From: Synechococcus sp. UW140
GTDB taxonomy: Bacteria; Cyanobacteriota; Cyanobacteriia; PCC-6307; Cyanobiaceae
Assembly: GCA_945860085.1 (NCBI GenBank)
Contig: CAMAPJ010000017.1
Coordinates: 1-39,351, forward strand
Length of the DNA stretch: 39,351 nucleotides
Direction: 5' to 3'
How positions within the stretch are numbered: position 1 is the first letter of the stretch; each line of letters opens with the position of its first letter. The notes beneath the pieces are model-generated. The model was not told where the DNA came from. It did not search any database and saw only the letters and a program-made list of their open reading frames with translations. Below are positions 16,330 through 24,589 of the stretch, piece after piece. The position numbers and the translations under genes are program-made.

Positions 16330-18714
16330 ATGGCCAATGGTCAGGCCGGTGGAGCGGCAGGCTTTGACAGCGACAATATCAATCTCTCCGAGCTTTGGCG
16401 AGCCCTTAAGCGGCGCAAGAAACTGGTTGGCCTTACTGCCTTCGCTGTAGTCGTTGCAGCCGCTTTGAATACCGGCTACCAGCGTGTTTTCCAGCCTGTC
16501 TACAAGGGTGGGTTCCTACTCTTGATCAGCAATCCGATTAATAGTGACAGGTCCAGTGCCAGCGGCGGCGGCGAGGCTGTCAGTAATCCATTGTTTGGTG
16601 ACTTGGCCCGGAATTCCATCCGCACTGACATCCCAACCCTGATTGCCCTACTCAAAAGTCCCTATATGTTGGCCCCCTTGGCCCAACGGCTTGGCATAAG
16701 AGGTGGAGGACTTGGTTCACGCATCGACATCGGTCTCAGTAGAGATGCCGATGGGGGGGGCAAGTCGCTTGGTCGGACTGGCGCGGAAGGGGTTCTCGTG
16801 GTTGAAATCACAGGGCGCAACCCCAAGGATGACAAATTGTTATTGGAGCAAATTAGCCAACTTTATCTTCAAGCTGCCCTCAGCCAGCGTCAGCAGCGCC
16901 TAGCCGATGGTATTCACTTCCTTAACCAGCAGGCTCCGGCGCTAGAGCTGAAAACAGCTCAGTTGCAATCGCAAATGGCCCTATTCCGCCAGCGCAACAG
17001 CCTTCTGGATCCGGCTGTAGACGGCGCAGCCCTGAAAATGCAACTCGACACTTTGGAAGTCCAGATGGCGAGCCTGCAGTCTGAGCGAAGTCGTCTTCAG
17101 AGCGTGCGCCAGGCAATCACGGTAGGCACCCTGACGACGCGAGGATTTGAGGAGGCCATCGGATCTGGCGGAGGTTCAAGCAGTGCTGGTCAGGGCCTTT
17201 CAGTGGCTGGGACCAGCCAGGTGCTTCTCACCCAGTTCGCCAAGGTGGATCAGGAGCTTGCTGATGCGCGCTCCCGTTTCAGTTCAGCCTCTTCGATGGT
17301 TCGCGGACTCACGGCTCGTCGCAACGCCTTGCTCCCCTTGCTACGCAGCAACCAATTGGAGGCGGTTGATGCGGCCCTGGCCTCTAATGTCAATCGCTTG
17401 CTTACGGCGAAGCGACAATTCAGCCAGGTGGAGGAGAGTTTCCAGAAGCAACCGATCTTGATCAAGCAATATGAAGCACTTAATCAGAAACTCAAGATTG
17501 CCCAGGAAAATTTAGCGAGTCTCACTAGTACGCGGGAAAATTTCCAGCTTGAAATGGCCCAGCGCACCGTGCCCTGGAAGGTCATTTCGCCGCCCCAGAT
17601 TGATCCCAATCCGGTGTCCCCATCTGTGCCCCGCAATTTGGCCATGGGCTTGTTGTTCGGTTTGGCGGCAGGTGTCGTTGCAGGCCTGATTCGGGACAAG
17701 CTTGACCACGTTTTTCATAGTCCTGGAGAAGTCAAGGAAGAGCTGGACTTCCCGCTGTTGGGTCATATCCCCCATGTGCCCCTATTTCAGGGTTTGCGGG
17801 AGGAAAAGCGCTTTATTTTGAAGGAGCTTGATTCAGCCAATAATGGTGGTGATCTTGATAATACAAAGTTGACAGGTTACCAACGCTTTTTCTACCAAGA
17901 AGCCCTTCGTAACCTTTACGCATCCATGCGCTTTCTTAATGCCGACAGTCCCATGTGTTCGGTGGCGCTGACCAGTTCCGTCTCCGCCGAGGGCAAGAGT
18001 CTCACCAATGTGCTTCTTGCTAAGACGATCTCTGAAATGGGGAAAAGAGTTTTGCTTGTTGATGCTGACATGCGTAAGCCACAGCTGCATCACCGTCTCG
18101 GCCTTAACAATATTCTGGGACTTTCGAACCTGATTGCCGAAGAGCATCTCGATTGGCGAGACGTGATTCAACCTGTGCAAGGTCATCCAAACTGGAGTGT
18201 GTTGACATCTGGTCGTAGGCCCCCAGATCCCACCCGTTTGCTCAGCTCCAATCGCATGCACAAGATTGCTGACGAATTGGCGAACTGTGGTCAATTTGAT
18301 CTGATTCTTTATGATACGCCTCCTTTGCTTGGGCTCGCCGATGCAACACTAATTGCCGAGTATATCGATGGCCTGATGTTGCTTGTCAGCCTAGGTCGGG
18401 TTGATCGGTCGCTGCCGAAAGAGGCGATCCAGCGCATCCGTAATGCCGGCACTCGCTTCCTTGGGGTTGTGACCAACGCTGTGAAGGAAGGAGCCGGCGG
18501 CCAGCAAGCCTACGGGTATGGAAATCGCTATCAGTATGGTTATGGTTATGGTTATGGTTATGGTTATGGGGGATATGATAGTCGTAGCGCATATGCCTAC
18601 TATGCGGATTCCGATGAAGAGACTGCATTGAAGCCCCTAGAGCCTGCATCCAATTCTCTCAAGCAGCGGGCCAATAAGTTGCGTCTCAAATTCCTTACTT
18701 GGATTGATTCCTGA
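16330..18714 (+). CDS. Wzc-like chain-length regulator / tyrosine autokinase
   Basis: Inner-membrane BY-kinase of 794 residues that controls polysaccharide polymerisation and export. An N-terminal Wzz domain starts at DNINLSELWRALKRRKK with a membrane helix at about 38-56, a long periplasmic coiled region (200-430), and a second helix at about 438-458. The cytoplasmic kinase domain has Walker A in SAEGKS (Lys556), Walker A' in LLVDADMRKP (Asp578, Asp580) and Walker B in LILYDTPP (Asp662). The C-terminus carries a dense tyrosine cluster from Tyr728, with six YG units encoded by a hexamer repeat, then acidic residues. In this family those tyrosines are autophosphorylated. ATG at 16330 is preferred over TTG 16261. 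It is followed eight bases later by the beta-barrel gene. Confidence 0.92.
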   Translation: MANGQAGGAAGFDSDNINLSELWRALKRRKKLVGLTAFAVVVAAALNTGYQRVFQPVYKGGFLLLISNPINSDRSSASGGGEAVSNPLFGDLARNSIRTDIPTLIALLKSPYMLAPLAQRLGIRGGGLGSRIDIGLSRDADGGGKSLGRTGAEGVLVVEITGRNPKDDKLLLEQISQLYLQAALSQRQQRLADGIHFLNQQAPALELKTAQLQSQMALFRQRNSLLDPAVDGAALKMQLDTLEVQMASLQSERSRLQSVRQAITVGTLTTRGFEEAIGSGGGSSSAGQGLSVAGTSQVLLTQFAKVDQELADARSRFSSASSMVRGLTARRNALLPLLRSNQLEAVDAALASNVNRLLTAKRQFSQVEESFQKQPILIKQYEALNQKLKIAQENLASLTSTRENFQLEMAQRTVPWKVISPPQIDPNPVSPSVPRNLAMGLLFGLAAGVVAGLIRDKLDHVFHSPGEVKEELDFPLLGHIPHVPLFQGLREEKRFILKELDSANNGGDLDNTKLTGYQRFFYQEALRNLYASMRFLNADSPMCSVALTSSVSAEGKSLTNVLLAKTISEMGKRVLLVDADMRKPQLHHRLGLNNILGLSNLIAEEHLDWRDVIQPVQGHPNWSVLTSGRRPPDPTRLLSSNRMHKIADELANCGQFDLILYDTPPLLGLADATLIAEYIDGLMLLVSLGRVDRSLPKEAIQRIRNAGTRFLGVVTNAVKEGAGGQQAYGYGNRYQYGYGYGYGYGYGGYDSRSAYAYYADSDEETALKPLEPASNSLKQRANKLRLKFLTWIDS
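18535..18570. repeat. TATGGT hexamer microsatellite in the kinase tail
   Basis: Five perfect TATGGT units and a sixth TATGGG run head to tail, in frame, encoding six Tyr-Gly pairs. Gain or loss of a unit keeps the frame and changes the number of phosphorylatable tyrosines by one. Confidence 0.95.
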
Positions 18715-18722
18715 GCAGCTGC

Positions 18723-20648
18723 GTGCGTTTCTATCCTTTTTGGCTGAATGTCGTTACGCTGTTCCAAATACCATCCTTGGCTATGGAATGGTCTCCCTTG
18801 AAGGGGTCACTCTTGCCAACCCAGGCAGTCAGGCAAGCCCCTAACTGGCTACAGCCAGCCTTAAAGCCGCCGTCTAGGCAGCCTGCTTGGTCGTTGGTTG
18901 CGACGCCCCCTAGTCTGCGAGCCCCAGTCCCACTCCCCTGGCGTCAGGTCACGGCAGCTGACCTGATCTCACTGCCCAAGGACCTCAAGCTTGCTGACCC
19001 ACCGGCGAGCCAGGCTGAAGCCCAGGCTTTGGTGGAAAGCCTCAAGCCCACTTCCGCCGATTACACCCCTCAGGTCCGCCTGGGTGAAGCCGTGCCCACG
19101 GCCCAGCAACTTTCTGAACAACAAAGCCAGCTCTCCTTTTTCCAAATCGCCCCTTTCGGTGGCGGTAAGCAGGGGGGCGGTGGTGGTACGGGCAATCAGA
19201 ACTATGGCGCTCGCGTTGACGCAGGTCTGACCGAGAGGCTGCAGCTTTCGGCGTTCTACAGCGTTGCTGATGATCCCCTCTATACACCGATTACGGGCAG
19301 GACGATTCAACCGGCTAATTCCTGGGAGAGTTACGGCGGCGCTGTTCAATGGCGCCTGATCGGTTCGGGAAGTAGCCCCTGGAAGCTGGCCCTTGCCAGT
19401 TCCCTGGAGGGCTGGAATGTGGGTAGCGGTGGTTGCGATTCTTTTTCCTGCAAGGGCCAGAACAACGCCAGCCCCAACATTTTCAATACCTCTGGTAGTC
19501 GCGTTTTCACGCGCAACCTGGTGGGTTCTTTCTCCCTACCGATCACCTGGCAGGCCAGTCGAACCCTGGCGCTTACCTTCACTCCCGGGGTAAGTTTTTT
19601 GCCGGGCAGCCAGGGTGCCGGCCAGGGCGGCAGCGGCCCTTTCTATGGCAACAACGTCAGTGTTGCCGCTGGGGCCAGCTGGCGGCCGATTCCCAGCCTG
19701 ACTCTCTTTGGCTCTGGCCTGCTGCCGATGGGCCCGGGGAATAACAGTTTCAACGGTAATCTGGTTTTTGCCCGGGTTCCGATTATCACTGCCGGGGTCA
19801 ACTGGGCCCTTAACCCCCGCATCGCCCTAGAGGGCCAGTTGACCAATGGCTGGGGTGCCACACCTGCCACGGCCCTATTGGCGTTGCCTTCCGATAACCG
19901 GCTGGGCTATTCGGCCCGTTTCGTATTCACCCCTGGCGCCGTTGATACGCCCCAGCCGGCCATGGCTGATCGCCAGCGATCCCTCGCCTTAGGGGGGCTC
20001 ACCGTGAATACGGCCCTGGTGCCACCCAGGGGGACCACGGAGCTCTGGGTCAATGGCGACAGCCAGGGAGATGGCTTTGGCTATATCGGCTACTCCCTTT
20101 CCAATCTTTTTCAACTGGACGTCTACAAAGGCGGTGTGTTTAATCAGGTGCGCCCCCTGAATTCCCTTTCAACCACCTACGCCAGTGATGGAGGGTGGAA
20201 CTACCGCTTCGGTGGCAAGGCGATTGTGCTCAGCCAATTGCGGGGTGCTCCCTTTTCCCTGGGCGGTCGCATCAGCCTGGGCCGCAATACGGCCCCATCC
20301 AGCTACCAGGGTTACCTATTCGCCGAATCGGTGTCGACCTGGGAAGCCAACTCCTGGCTGGCCTTCAACCTCAACCCCAAGCTGGCCTGGAGTGGCGTCA
20401 GCAACCCCTGGGGTGTGGGCTTAGGTGCCAATATTCAGCTTGGGGCTCACTTTCAGTTGATTCCGGAAGTCAACCTGGTGGGATCGGATTTCAACGCCAC
20501 CAACGGCACCCTGGCGTTGCGCTGGCTGGCGAGTCGTAGTACCAATGTGGAGATCTACGTGAGCAATGCGGCCGGATTATTTGATATGGGGCAGCTATTG
20601 GAGAACAGCACTGTGCGAGTCGGCGGTCGTCTTTTGTTCAGCTTCTAA
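18723..20648 (+). CDS. predicted outer-membrane beta-barrel protein
   Basis: 641 residues, GTG start. The first 20 residues (MRFYPFWLNVVTLFQIPSLA) look like a signal peptide. Residues 30-140 are proline- and glutamine-rich. From about 160 the chain alternates polar and hydrophobic residues with many glycines and aromatics (for example LSAFYSV, LAFNLNP, FQLIPEVNLVG), the habit of beta-barrels, and it ends in phenylalanine (GGRLLFSF), the usual barrel-assembly signal. I do not recognise the family. It starts eight bases after the Wzc-like gene, so it is probably co-transcribed and may serve polysaccharide passage or surface attachment. A lone CDSFSC cysteine pair occurs near 235-240. An in-frame ATG at 18783 would remove the signal. 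Confidence 0.7.
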   Translation: MRFYPFWLNVVTLFQIPSLAMEWSPLKGSLLPTQAVRQAPNWLQPALKPPSRQPAWSLVATPPSLRAPVPLPWRQVTAADLISLPKDLKLADPPASQAEAQALVESLKPTSADYTPQVRLGEAVPTAQQLSEQQSQLSFFQIAPFGGGKQGGGGGTGNQNYGARVDAGLTERLQLSAFYSVADDPLYTPITGRTIQPANSWESYGGAVQWRLIGSGSSPWKLALASSLEGWNVGSGGCDSFSCKGQNNASPNIFNTSGSRVFTRNLVGSFSLPITWQASRTLALTFTPGVSFLPGSQGAGQGGSGPFYGNNVSVAAGASWRPIPSLTLFGSGLLPMGPGNNSFNGNLVFARVPIITAGVNWALNPRIALEGQLTNGWGATPATALLALPSDNRLGYSARFVFTPGAVDTPQPAMADRQRSLALGGLTVNTALVPPRGTTELWVNGDSQGDGFGYIGYSLSNLFQLDVYKGGVFNQVRPLNSLSTTYASDGGWNYRFGGKAIVLSQLRGAPFSLGGRISLGRNTAPSSYQGYLFAESVSTWEANSWLAFNLNPKLAWSGVSNPWGVGLGANIQLGAHFQLIPEVNLVGSDFNATNGTLALRWLASRSTNVEIYVSNAAGLFDMGQLLENSTVRVGGRLLFSF

Positions 20649-20696
20649 GCCTGCTCATCAAGTCGGCGACTCTGGCTTGTTCTGCTGGCCTTCTTC

Positions 20697-22469
20697 TCAA
20701 ACTGTCCCAGCGTCCTTGCGTCGGTGCAGACGCAGTTTCACGCCATTGCGGGAGCGCAGGGTGAGGTTGCCAACCAATTGTGGCTCCTGGCCAGGTTCGC
20801 CCCGGAGTTCATAACGGCTAACGAGCTCCGCGAGCACGAGGAGGGCTTCCTGCAGGGCGAAGGCGGCTCCGGGGCATTTGCGCGGCCCAAGTCCAAAGGG
20901 TAGATAGGCGTCGCGCGCCCATTGTTTTTCCGCGTCGTTGGCCTGATCTGCCAGAAACCGTTCTGGCCGGAAGCTGTTTGGCTCGCTCCAATGTTGTTCG
21001 TGTCTCTGGATCACCCAGGGGGAGAGCACCAGCAAGGCCCCCATCGGGCAGCGGCTTTCGCCCAGCTGGCTTTGGGCTTGGCTTTTGCGGATAAAGAAAC
21101 TCAAGGGGGGGTAGAGACGCAGGGTTTCCTGCAGCAGGGCGGTGCCAAAGGGGAGCCGGCGCAGGTCGTCGTAGCCGAGGGGGCGCCTTGGCCGATCAGC
21201 GCAATCCTGGGGCGTCGGACCTCGGCGGACCTGCTCGATTTCCTCTGCAAAACGGGCCTGGGCCTCTGGGTACCGGGCCAGCAAATAGCAGGCCATCGCC
21301 AGGGCACTGGCGGAGGTTTCATGGCCAGCCAGAAACAGCACGCAGACTTGATCGATGAGTTCCTCCTGGCTGAAGCGGCTGGCGCTTGCCCCACTGACCG
21401 CGGCCTCCCCCGCCTCTGGGGTTGGTTCCATCGGGGCCACCCTGGCTGCAGCAGTAGCCCCTCCAGTGGCAGAGGTGCTTCGGGCGCCGGTGTGATCGTC
21501 GGCCTGCTCGAGGGCATCGAGCAGGTCCTTGTGAGCGTTGTCCGGGCCGCCAGAGCCTGAGCCAGGGCTGCTGCACCTTGACCGTTGCCGTTCGGCAATC
21601 GCTGTGGCAATCCAGCTGCGGATCAGCTGGGCATCGGCCTGGAGCATCGGCTGGAGCCAGCGCCTGGGCAGGCGCAGGAAGCGCAGCAGCATCAGCCGGC
21701 CGGCGCGGCGTTGGTAGCGGGCAAAGGCGGCAAAGATTCGGGTGGCTTCTTCTTCGTGCAGGGGCCTAGAGAGGATGGTGCGCACGATTACATCGGCCGT
21801 GACCAGGGTCATCGCCTCCTGGGCATCGAAGCGGAGGTCGCTTTCTTTGGATTCGTGCTCCTCTTCTGTGGTCTGGGCCTGGTCGCTGCTTTGGCTAGTG
21901 ATCTTGTCTGTGATTGGGTTTGTGATTGGGCCAGCGGTTGGGTTGGCGATCTGGGCGGCGATCTGGGAGTCAAACCGTTGCAACATCGCCTGCACGGCCC
22001 CTTCCATCAGGGGAAACACCCGACGCAACTGGGCTGCCTGTAGGGCCTGATCGATTAGTCGCCGCTGGCGTTGCCATTCGGCCCCGTTCACTGCAAAAAT
22101 TCCCCGACCAATCAGGGGCTCCAAGATCCACTGGGTGTAGGGGTGTTTGGGGAAGGAGTCCGGCTCCTCCACCAACACCTGGCGCACCAGGGCCGGCTTG
22201 TTGACCAGGACTAACTCCAGACCAAAGCAGCGGATGCTGCCGATCCCAATGCGGAAATCCCACTCATTCAGTAGGCCGAACCAGGACGACAATCCTCTCG
22301 CCAGCCGCCGCAGCAGGTTGGCCGTATAGGGCTGGGGGTGGGGCCAGATCGGCTCCGGCGAATTCGGTTGCAACGCCGATTGGGGCGTCTGGGCCCTGCC
22401 TAGGGCAGCGCCCAGATCAGCCCCGGCGGCTGGGTTCTGCCTGGTGCCTGGACTCGAGCGTGACGTCAT
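20697..22469 (-). CDS. cytochrome P450
   Basis: Haem monooxygenase with all core motifs: AGHETSASA in the I helix (oxygen activation), ETLRLYPP (ExxR, K helix) and the haem loop FGLGPRKCPG with the ligand Cys532. The class uses O2 and electrons from ferredoxin to hydroxylate organic substrates; similarity to the CYP110-type fatty-acid or alkane hydroxylases of cyanobacteria is plausible but not proven. At 590 residues it is over 100 longer than the usual 450-460. The excess is a 65-residue N-terminal extension and two low-complexity inserts, one near 165-210 (N-P-I-T repeats then acidic) and one near 315-360 (Ser/Gly/Ala-rich, before the I helix). The start overlaps the hydrolase stop by four bases (ATGA). 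Confidence 0.93.
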   Translation of the reverse strand: MTSRSSPGTRQNPAAGADLGAALGRAQTPQSALQPNSPEPIWPHPQPYTANLLRRLARGLSSWFGLLNEWDFRIGIGSIRCFGLELVLVNKPALVRQVLVEEPDSFPKHPYTQWILEPLIGRGIFAVNGAEWQRQRRLIDQALQAAQLRRVFPLMEGAVQAMLQRFDSQIAAQIANPTAGPITNPITDKITSQSSDQAQTTEEEHESKESDLRFDAQEAMTLVTADVIVRTILSRPLHEEEATRIFAAFARYQRRAGRLMLLRFLRLPRRWLQPMLQADAQLIRSWIATAIAERQRSRCSSPGSGSGGPDNAHKDLLDALEQADDHTGARSTSATGGATAAARVAPMEPTPEAGEAAVSGASASRFSQEELIDQVCVLFLAGHETSASALAMACYLLARYPEAQARFAEEIEQVRRGPTPQDCADRPRRPLGYDDLRRLPFGTALLQETLRLYPPLSFFIRKSQAQSQLGESRCPMGALLVLSPWVIQRHEQHWSEPNSFRPERFLADQANDAEKQWARDAYLPFGLGPRKCPGAAFALQEALLVLAELVSRYELRGEPGQEPQLVGNLTLRSRNGVKLRLHRRKDAGTV

Positions 22470-23866
22470 GGCTGCAGCAACTGGCTGAGGGGATCAAAGC
22501 CATGGCCCGCTTGGCCTTGGCGTAGGTAGCGGAAGTGCAGATCAAACTGTTGAAACGCCTGCTGCAGCCGGCGGATGGCTCCCTTTGGCTGGGCCAGGGT
22601 GATCAGTTTGAGTTGCGGGTAGGGGCCGCCAGCTGGGGCCGGTAGGCCGCAACTGCGGTAGGGATCGACGCCCGCAAAGCAGAGCAGGTCGTCGCGGCTG
22701 CTGACATCCAGCCAGGGCAGCCGGGGCTCTTTGGCTAAGACCTTCAGATCGGCGTGGAAGGCCTGGGCGCCTGGATAGACGGCCAGGTTGGCAAGGTTCT
22801 GGCCGAGGCTGAGCAGGCTCAGCCGCCCCGTCACGACAGAGCCTGGGTCCTGGCGCCGCAACTCTGCGGCCAGCATCGCCATCACAAAGGAGCCGGAGCT
22901 GTGGCCCACCAGCAACACGCTGGTGGCGGGCGCTTCGGCCTCCAGTTCAAGGATGCGCCCGGCCAGTTCGCCCACCCGGGCGCGCAGGTCGCCATCGCGG
23001 GCCTGGCCGAGCCGGTGGGTGAAGCGGATCGAGCGCCAGAGCCACACCACCCCGAGCCGATCGGCCAGGGCCCAGGCTGCCAGCAGCAGCAGCCAGGTGG
23101 TTCCTAGGGCTACCAACACAGCGACGCCCCAGGCCAGGCCTGCGGCCGGGATCGCCCCGTAGGTCAGCCCTCCCAGGCCAGCGCCACCGAGCAAGGCAAT
23201 CATCAGCGCTAGGGCGGTGAAGAGTCCTGGATAGGCGCCGCAAAGGGCCACCCCGGGGCACAGGCGACCAATCCGCCATAGGCCCCCGTCCAGCAGATAC
23301 CAGCGGTAAACAGTGGCGATCTCGCCGATCATGGCCAAGGAGCGCCTAGGCCAGTGGCTGCGGGCGATGTCGTCCCAGTGCAGGAAAGCGATTTCGTGGC
23401 TAGTTGGATTTGGCGGGACCGACCCATGGCCTGGAAGGTCGTGGCCCACCTTGGCAGGATCTTCAGCGAGGCGGGGGCCGCTGGTCGAGGCGCCCGGGCT
23501 GGAGGCCTGAGATGGCTGAATCCGCCAACGGCTGAGCAGGCGATCCCGCTCCTGCCTGCGGCGGACCAGCTTGATGGCCTGGGCGTCGCCCGTTGTGCCC
23601 TTGACATTGCGGTGCTCCACTTCCTCTGCAAAGAGCCGCCAATAAAAGGAGGCGCCGCGGGGATCAAAACCACTTAAAAAATAGAGCCGACGCTTTAAAT
23701 CAAGGCTCTGGGCTCCAGCTGCGGCCCCAGTCGTCCTTCCAGAGCTGGGGGAAGGAAAGCCAATGGAGTGATGGACAACTGAATCACCAGTTGTCGAAGT
23801 CCCTTGAGATGGCGGTTTCAAGGGCCCCTTCGTCAATGGATCTTGCCCCGTTCCCCAGCCAATCAC
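22466..23866 (-). CDS. membrane-associated alpha/beta hydrolase-like protein
   Basis: 466 residues from GTG. The recognisable part starts RRLYFLSGFDPRGASFYWRLF in pattern, followed by a basic variable stretch and HEIAFLHWDDIARSHWPR. Residues about 212-275 hold two or three hydrophobic helices. Then comes LLVGHSSGSFVMAMLA with a nucleophile elbow G-H-S-S-G (Ser323), as in lipases and esterases, and a histidine near the C-terminus (H-G-F-D). A membrane-bound lipase or acyl-transfer role is possible; the substrate is unknown. It is coupled to the P450 by an ATGA overlap. No ATG is available: the start is GTG 23866, or TTG at 23836 or 23821. The N-terminal 60 residues are low complexity and may not be translated. 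Confidence 0.72.
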   Translation of the reverse strand: MIGWGTGQDPLTKGPLKPPSQGTSTTGDSVVHHSIGFPSPSSGRTTGAAAGAQSLDLKRRLYFLSGFDPRGASFYWRLFAEEVEHRNVKGTTGDAQAIKLVRRRQERDRLLSRWRIQPSQASSPGASTSGPRLAEDPAKVGHDLPGHGSVPPNPTSHEIAFLHWDDIARSHWPRRSLAMIGEIATVYRWYLLDGGLWRIGRLCPGVALCGAYPGLFTALALMIALLGGAGLGGLTYGAIPAAGLAWGVAVLVALGTTWLLLLAAWALADRLGVVWLWRSIRFTHRLGQARDGDLRARVGELAGRILELEAEAPATSVLLVGHSSGSFVMAMLAAELRRQDPGSVVTGRLSLLSLGQNLANLAVYPGAQAFHADLKVLAKEPRLPWLDVSSRDDLLCFAGVDPYRSCGLPAPAGGPYPQLKLITLAQPKGAIRRLQQAFQQFDLHFRYLRQGQAGHGFDPLSQLLQP

Positions 23867-23890
23867 AATGGTTTGATTCGCTGCAGAAAC

Positions 23891-24523
23891 ATGGTCATGG
23901 GGGGCTCCAGGGCGTTAGGCAAGCAGCCAGCTGGACCCTTCCAGTGGCTGCTTTTGCATGGGCTGATCCTAAGCGTGGCTACTAGCGTGAGCTGGTGGTG
24001 TCTAGGCCAAGGGGCCCGGGCCGATCCGCCTGGCGCGGGCGGCCAGATGGCCCAGGCGATAGGCGATTTGGTCCTGATCGGTAGTAAGGGGCATTACACC
24101 GCCAGGCTGTTTGTGCCCGTGAACCAGGCCCGGGCTTGGGCCGTGCTGACCAACTACGAAGCGATGGCGGGCCTGATGCCCGACATCAAGCAGGCCAAGG
24201 TGCTTAGCCGCCGGGGCAACCAGCTGGAGCTTGCCCAGACCTACCAGGCTGCCTCCACCTTCGGCCTGCCGATCAAGGTCGTGCTGGCGGTCGAAGAGCG
24301 GGCACCCCGCTTGATGCGCTATCGCATGATCCGCGGCGAGCGCATCCTCAGCCTGCAGGGGCAGTGGACCTTGACGCCGGTCCGGGGCGGTGTGCTCGTG
24401 CAACACCAGATCGAACTGGAGCCCGACCTGCCCGCTTTTCTGCGGCCCACCTACGACGAGCTCAACGAGGGCAACCTGCGCCAGTCCTTGCTGGTGTTGC
24501 GGCGGCTGATGCTGGCCCGCTGA
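23891..24523 (+). CDS. SRPBCC (polyketide cyclase/dehydrase-like) secreted protein
   Basis: 210 residues from ATG (MVMGG). A clear signal peptide runs to about residue 42 (basic start, LLLHGLILSVATSVSWW core, ARADPP cleavage region), so the mature protein is periplasmic or lumenal. The rest fits the SRPBCC/START-like helix-grip fold: RLFVPVNQARAWAVLTNYEAMAGLMPDIKQAKVL in pattern at the N-terminal strand-helix, central strands, and a long C-terminal helix NLRQSLLVLRRLM. Such proteins bind hydrophobic ligands; the common name 'cyclase' does not imply that activity here. It is the only plus-strand gene in the PKS region, 24 bp from the divergent hydrolase start and convergent with the GT2 gene. 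The frame opens earlier (23804) but without a signal peptide. Confidence 0.83.
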   Translation: MVMGGSRALGKQPAGPFQWLLLHGLILSVATSVSWWCLGQGARADPPGAGGQMAQAIGDLVLIGSKGHYTARLFVPVNQARAWAVLTNYEAMAGLMPDIKQAKVLSRRGNQLELAQTYQAASTFGLPIKVVLAVEERAPRLMRYRMIRGERILSLQGQWTLTPVRGGVLVQHQIELEPDLPAFLRPTYDELNEGNLRQSLLVLRRLMLAR

Positions 24524-24589
24524 GTCCGCCGGCCCTCGGCCAGGGCTTTGGGGCCAAGAAAGAGGGTTTTGGCTTGCCTGTTCGCGGTC

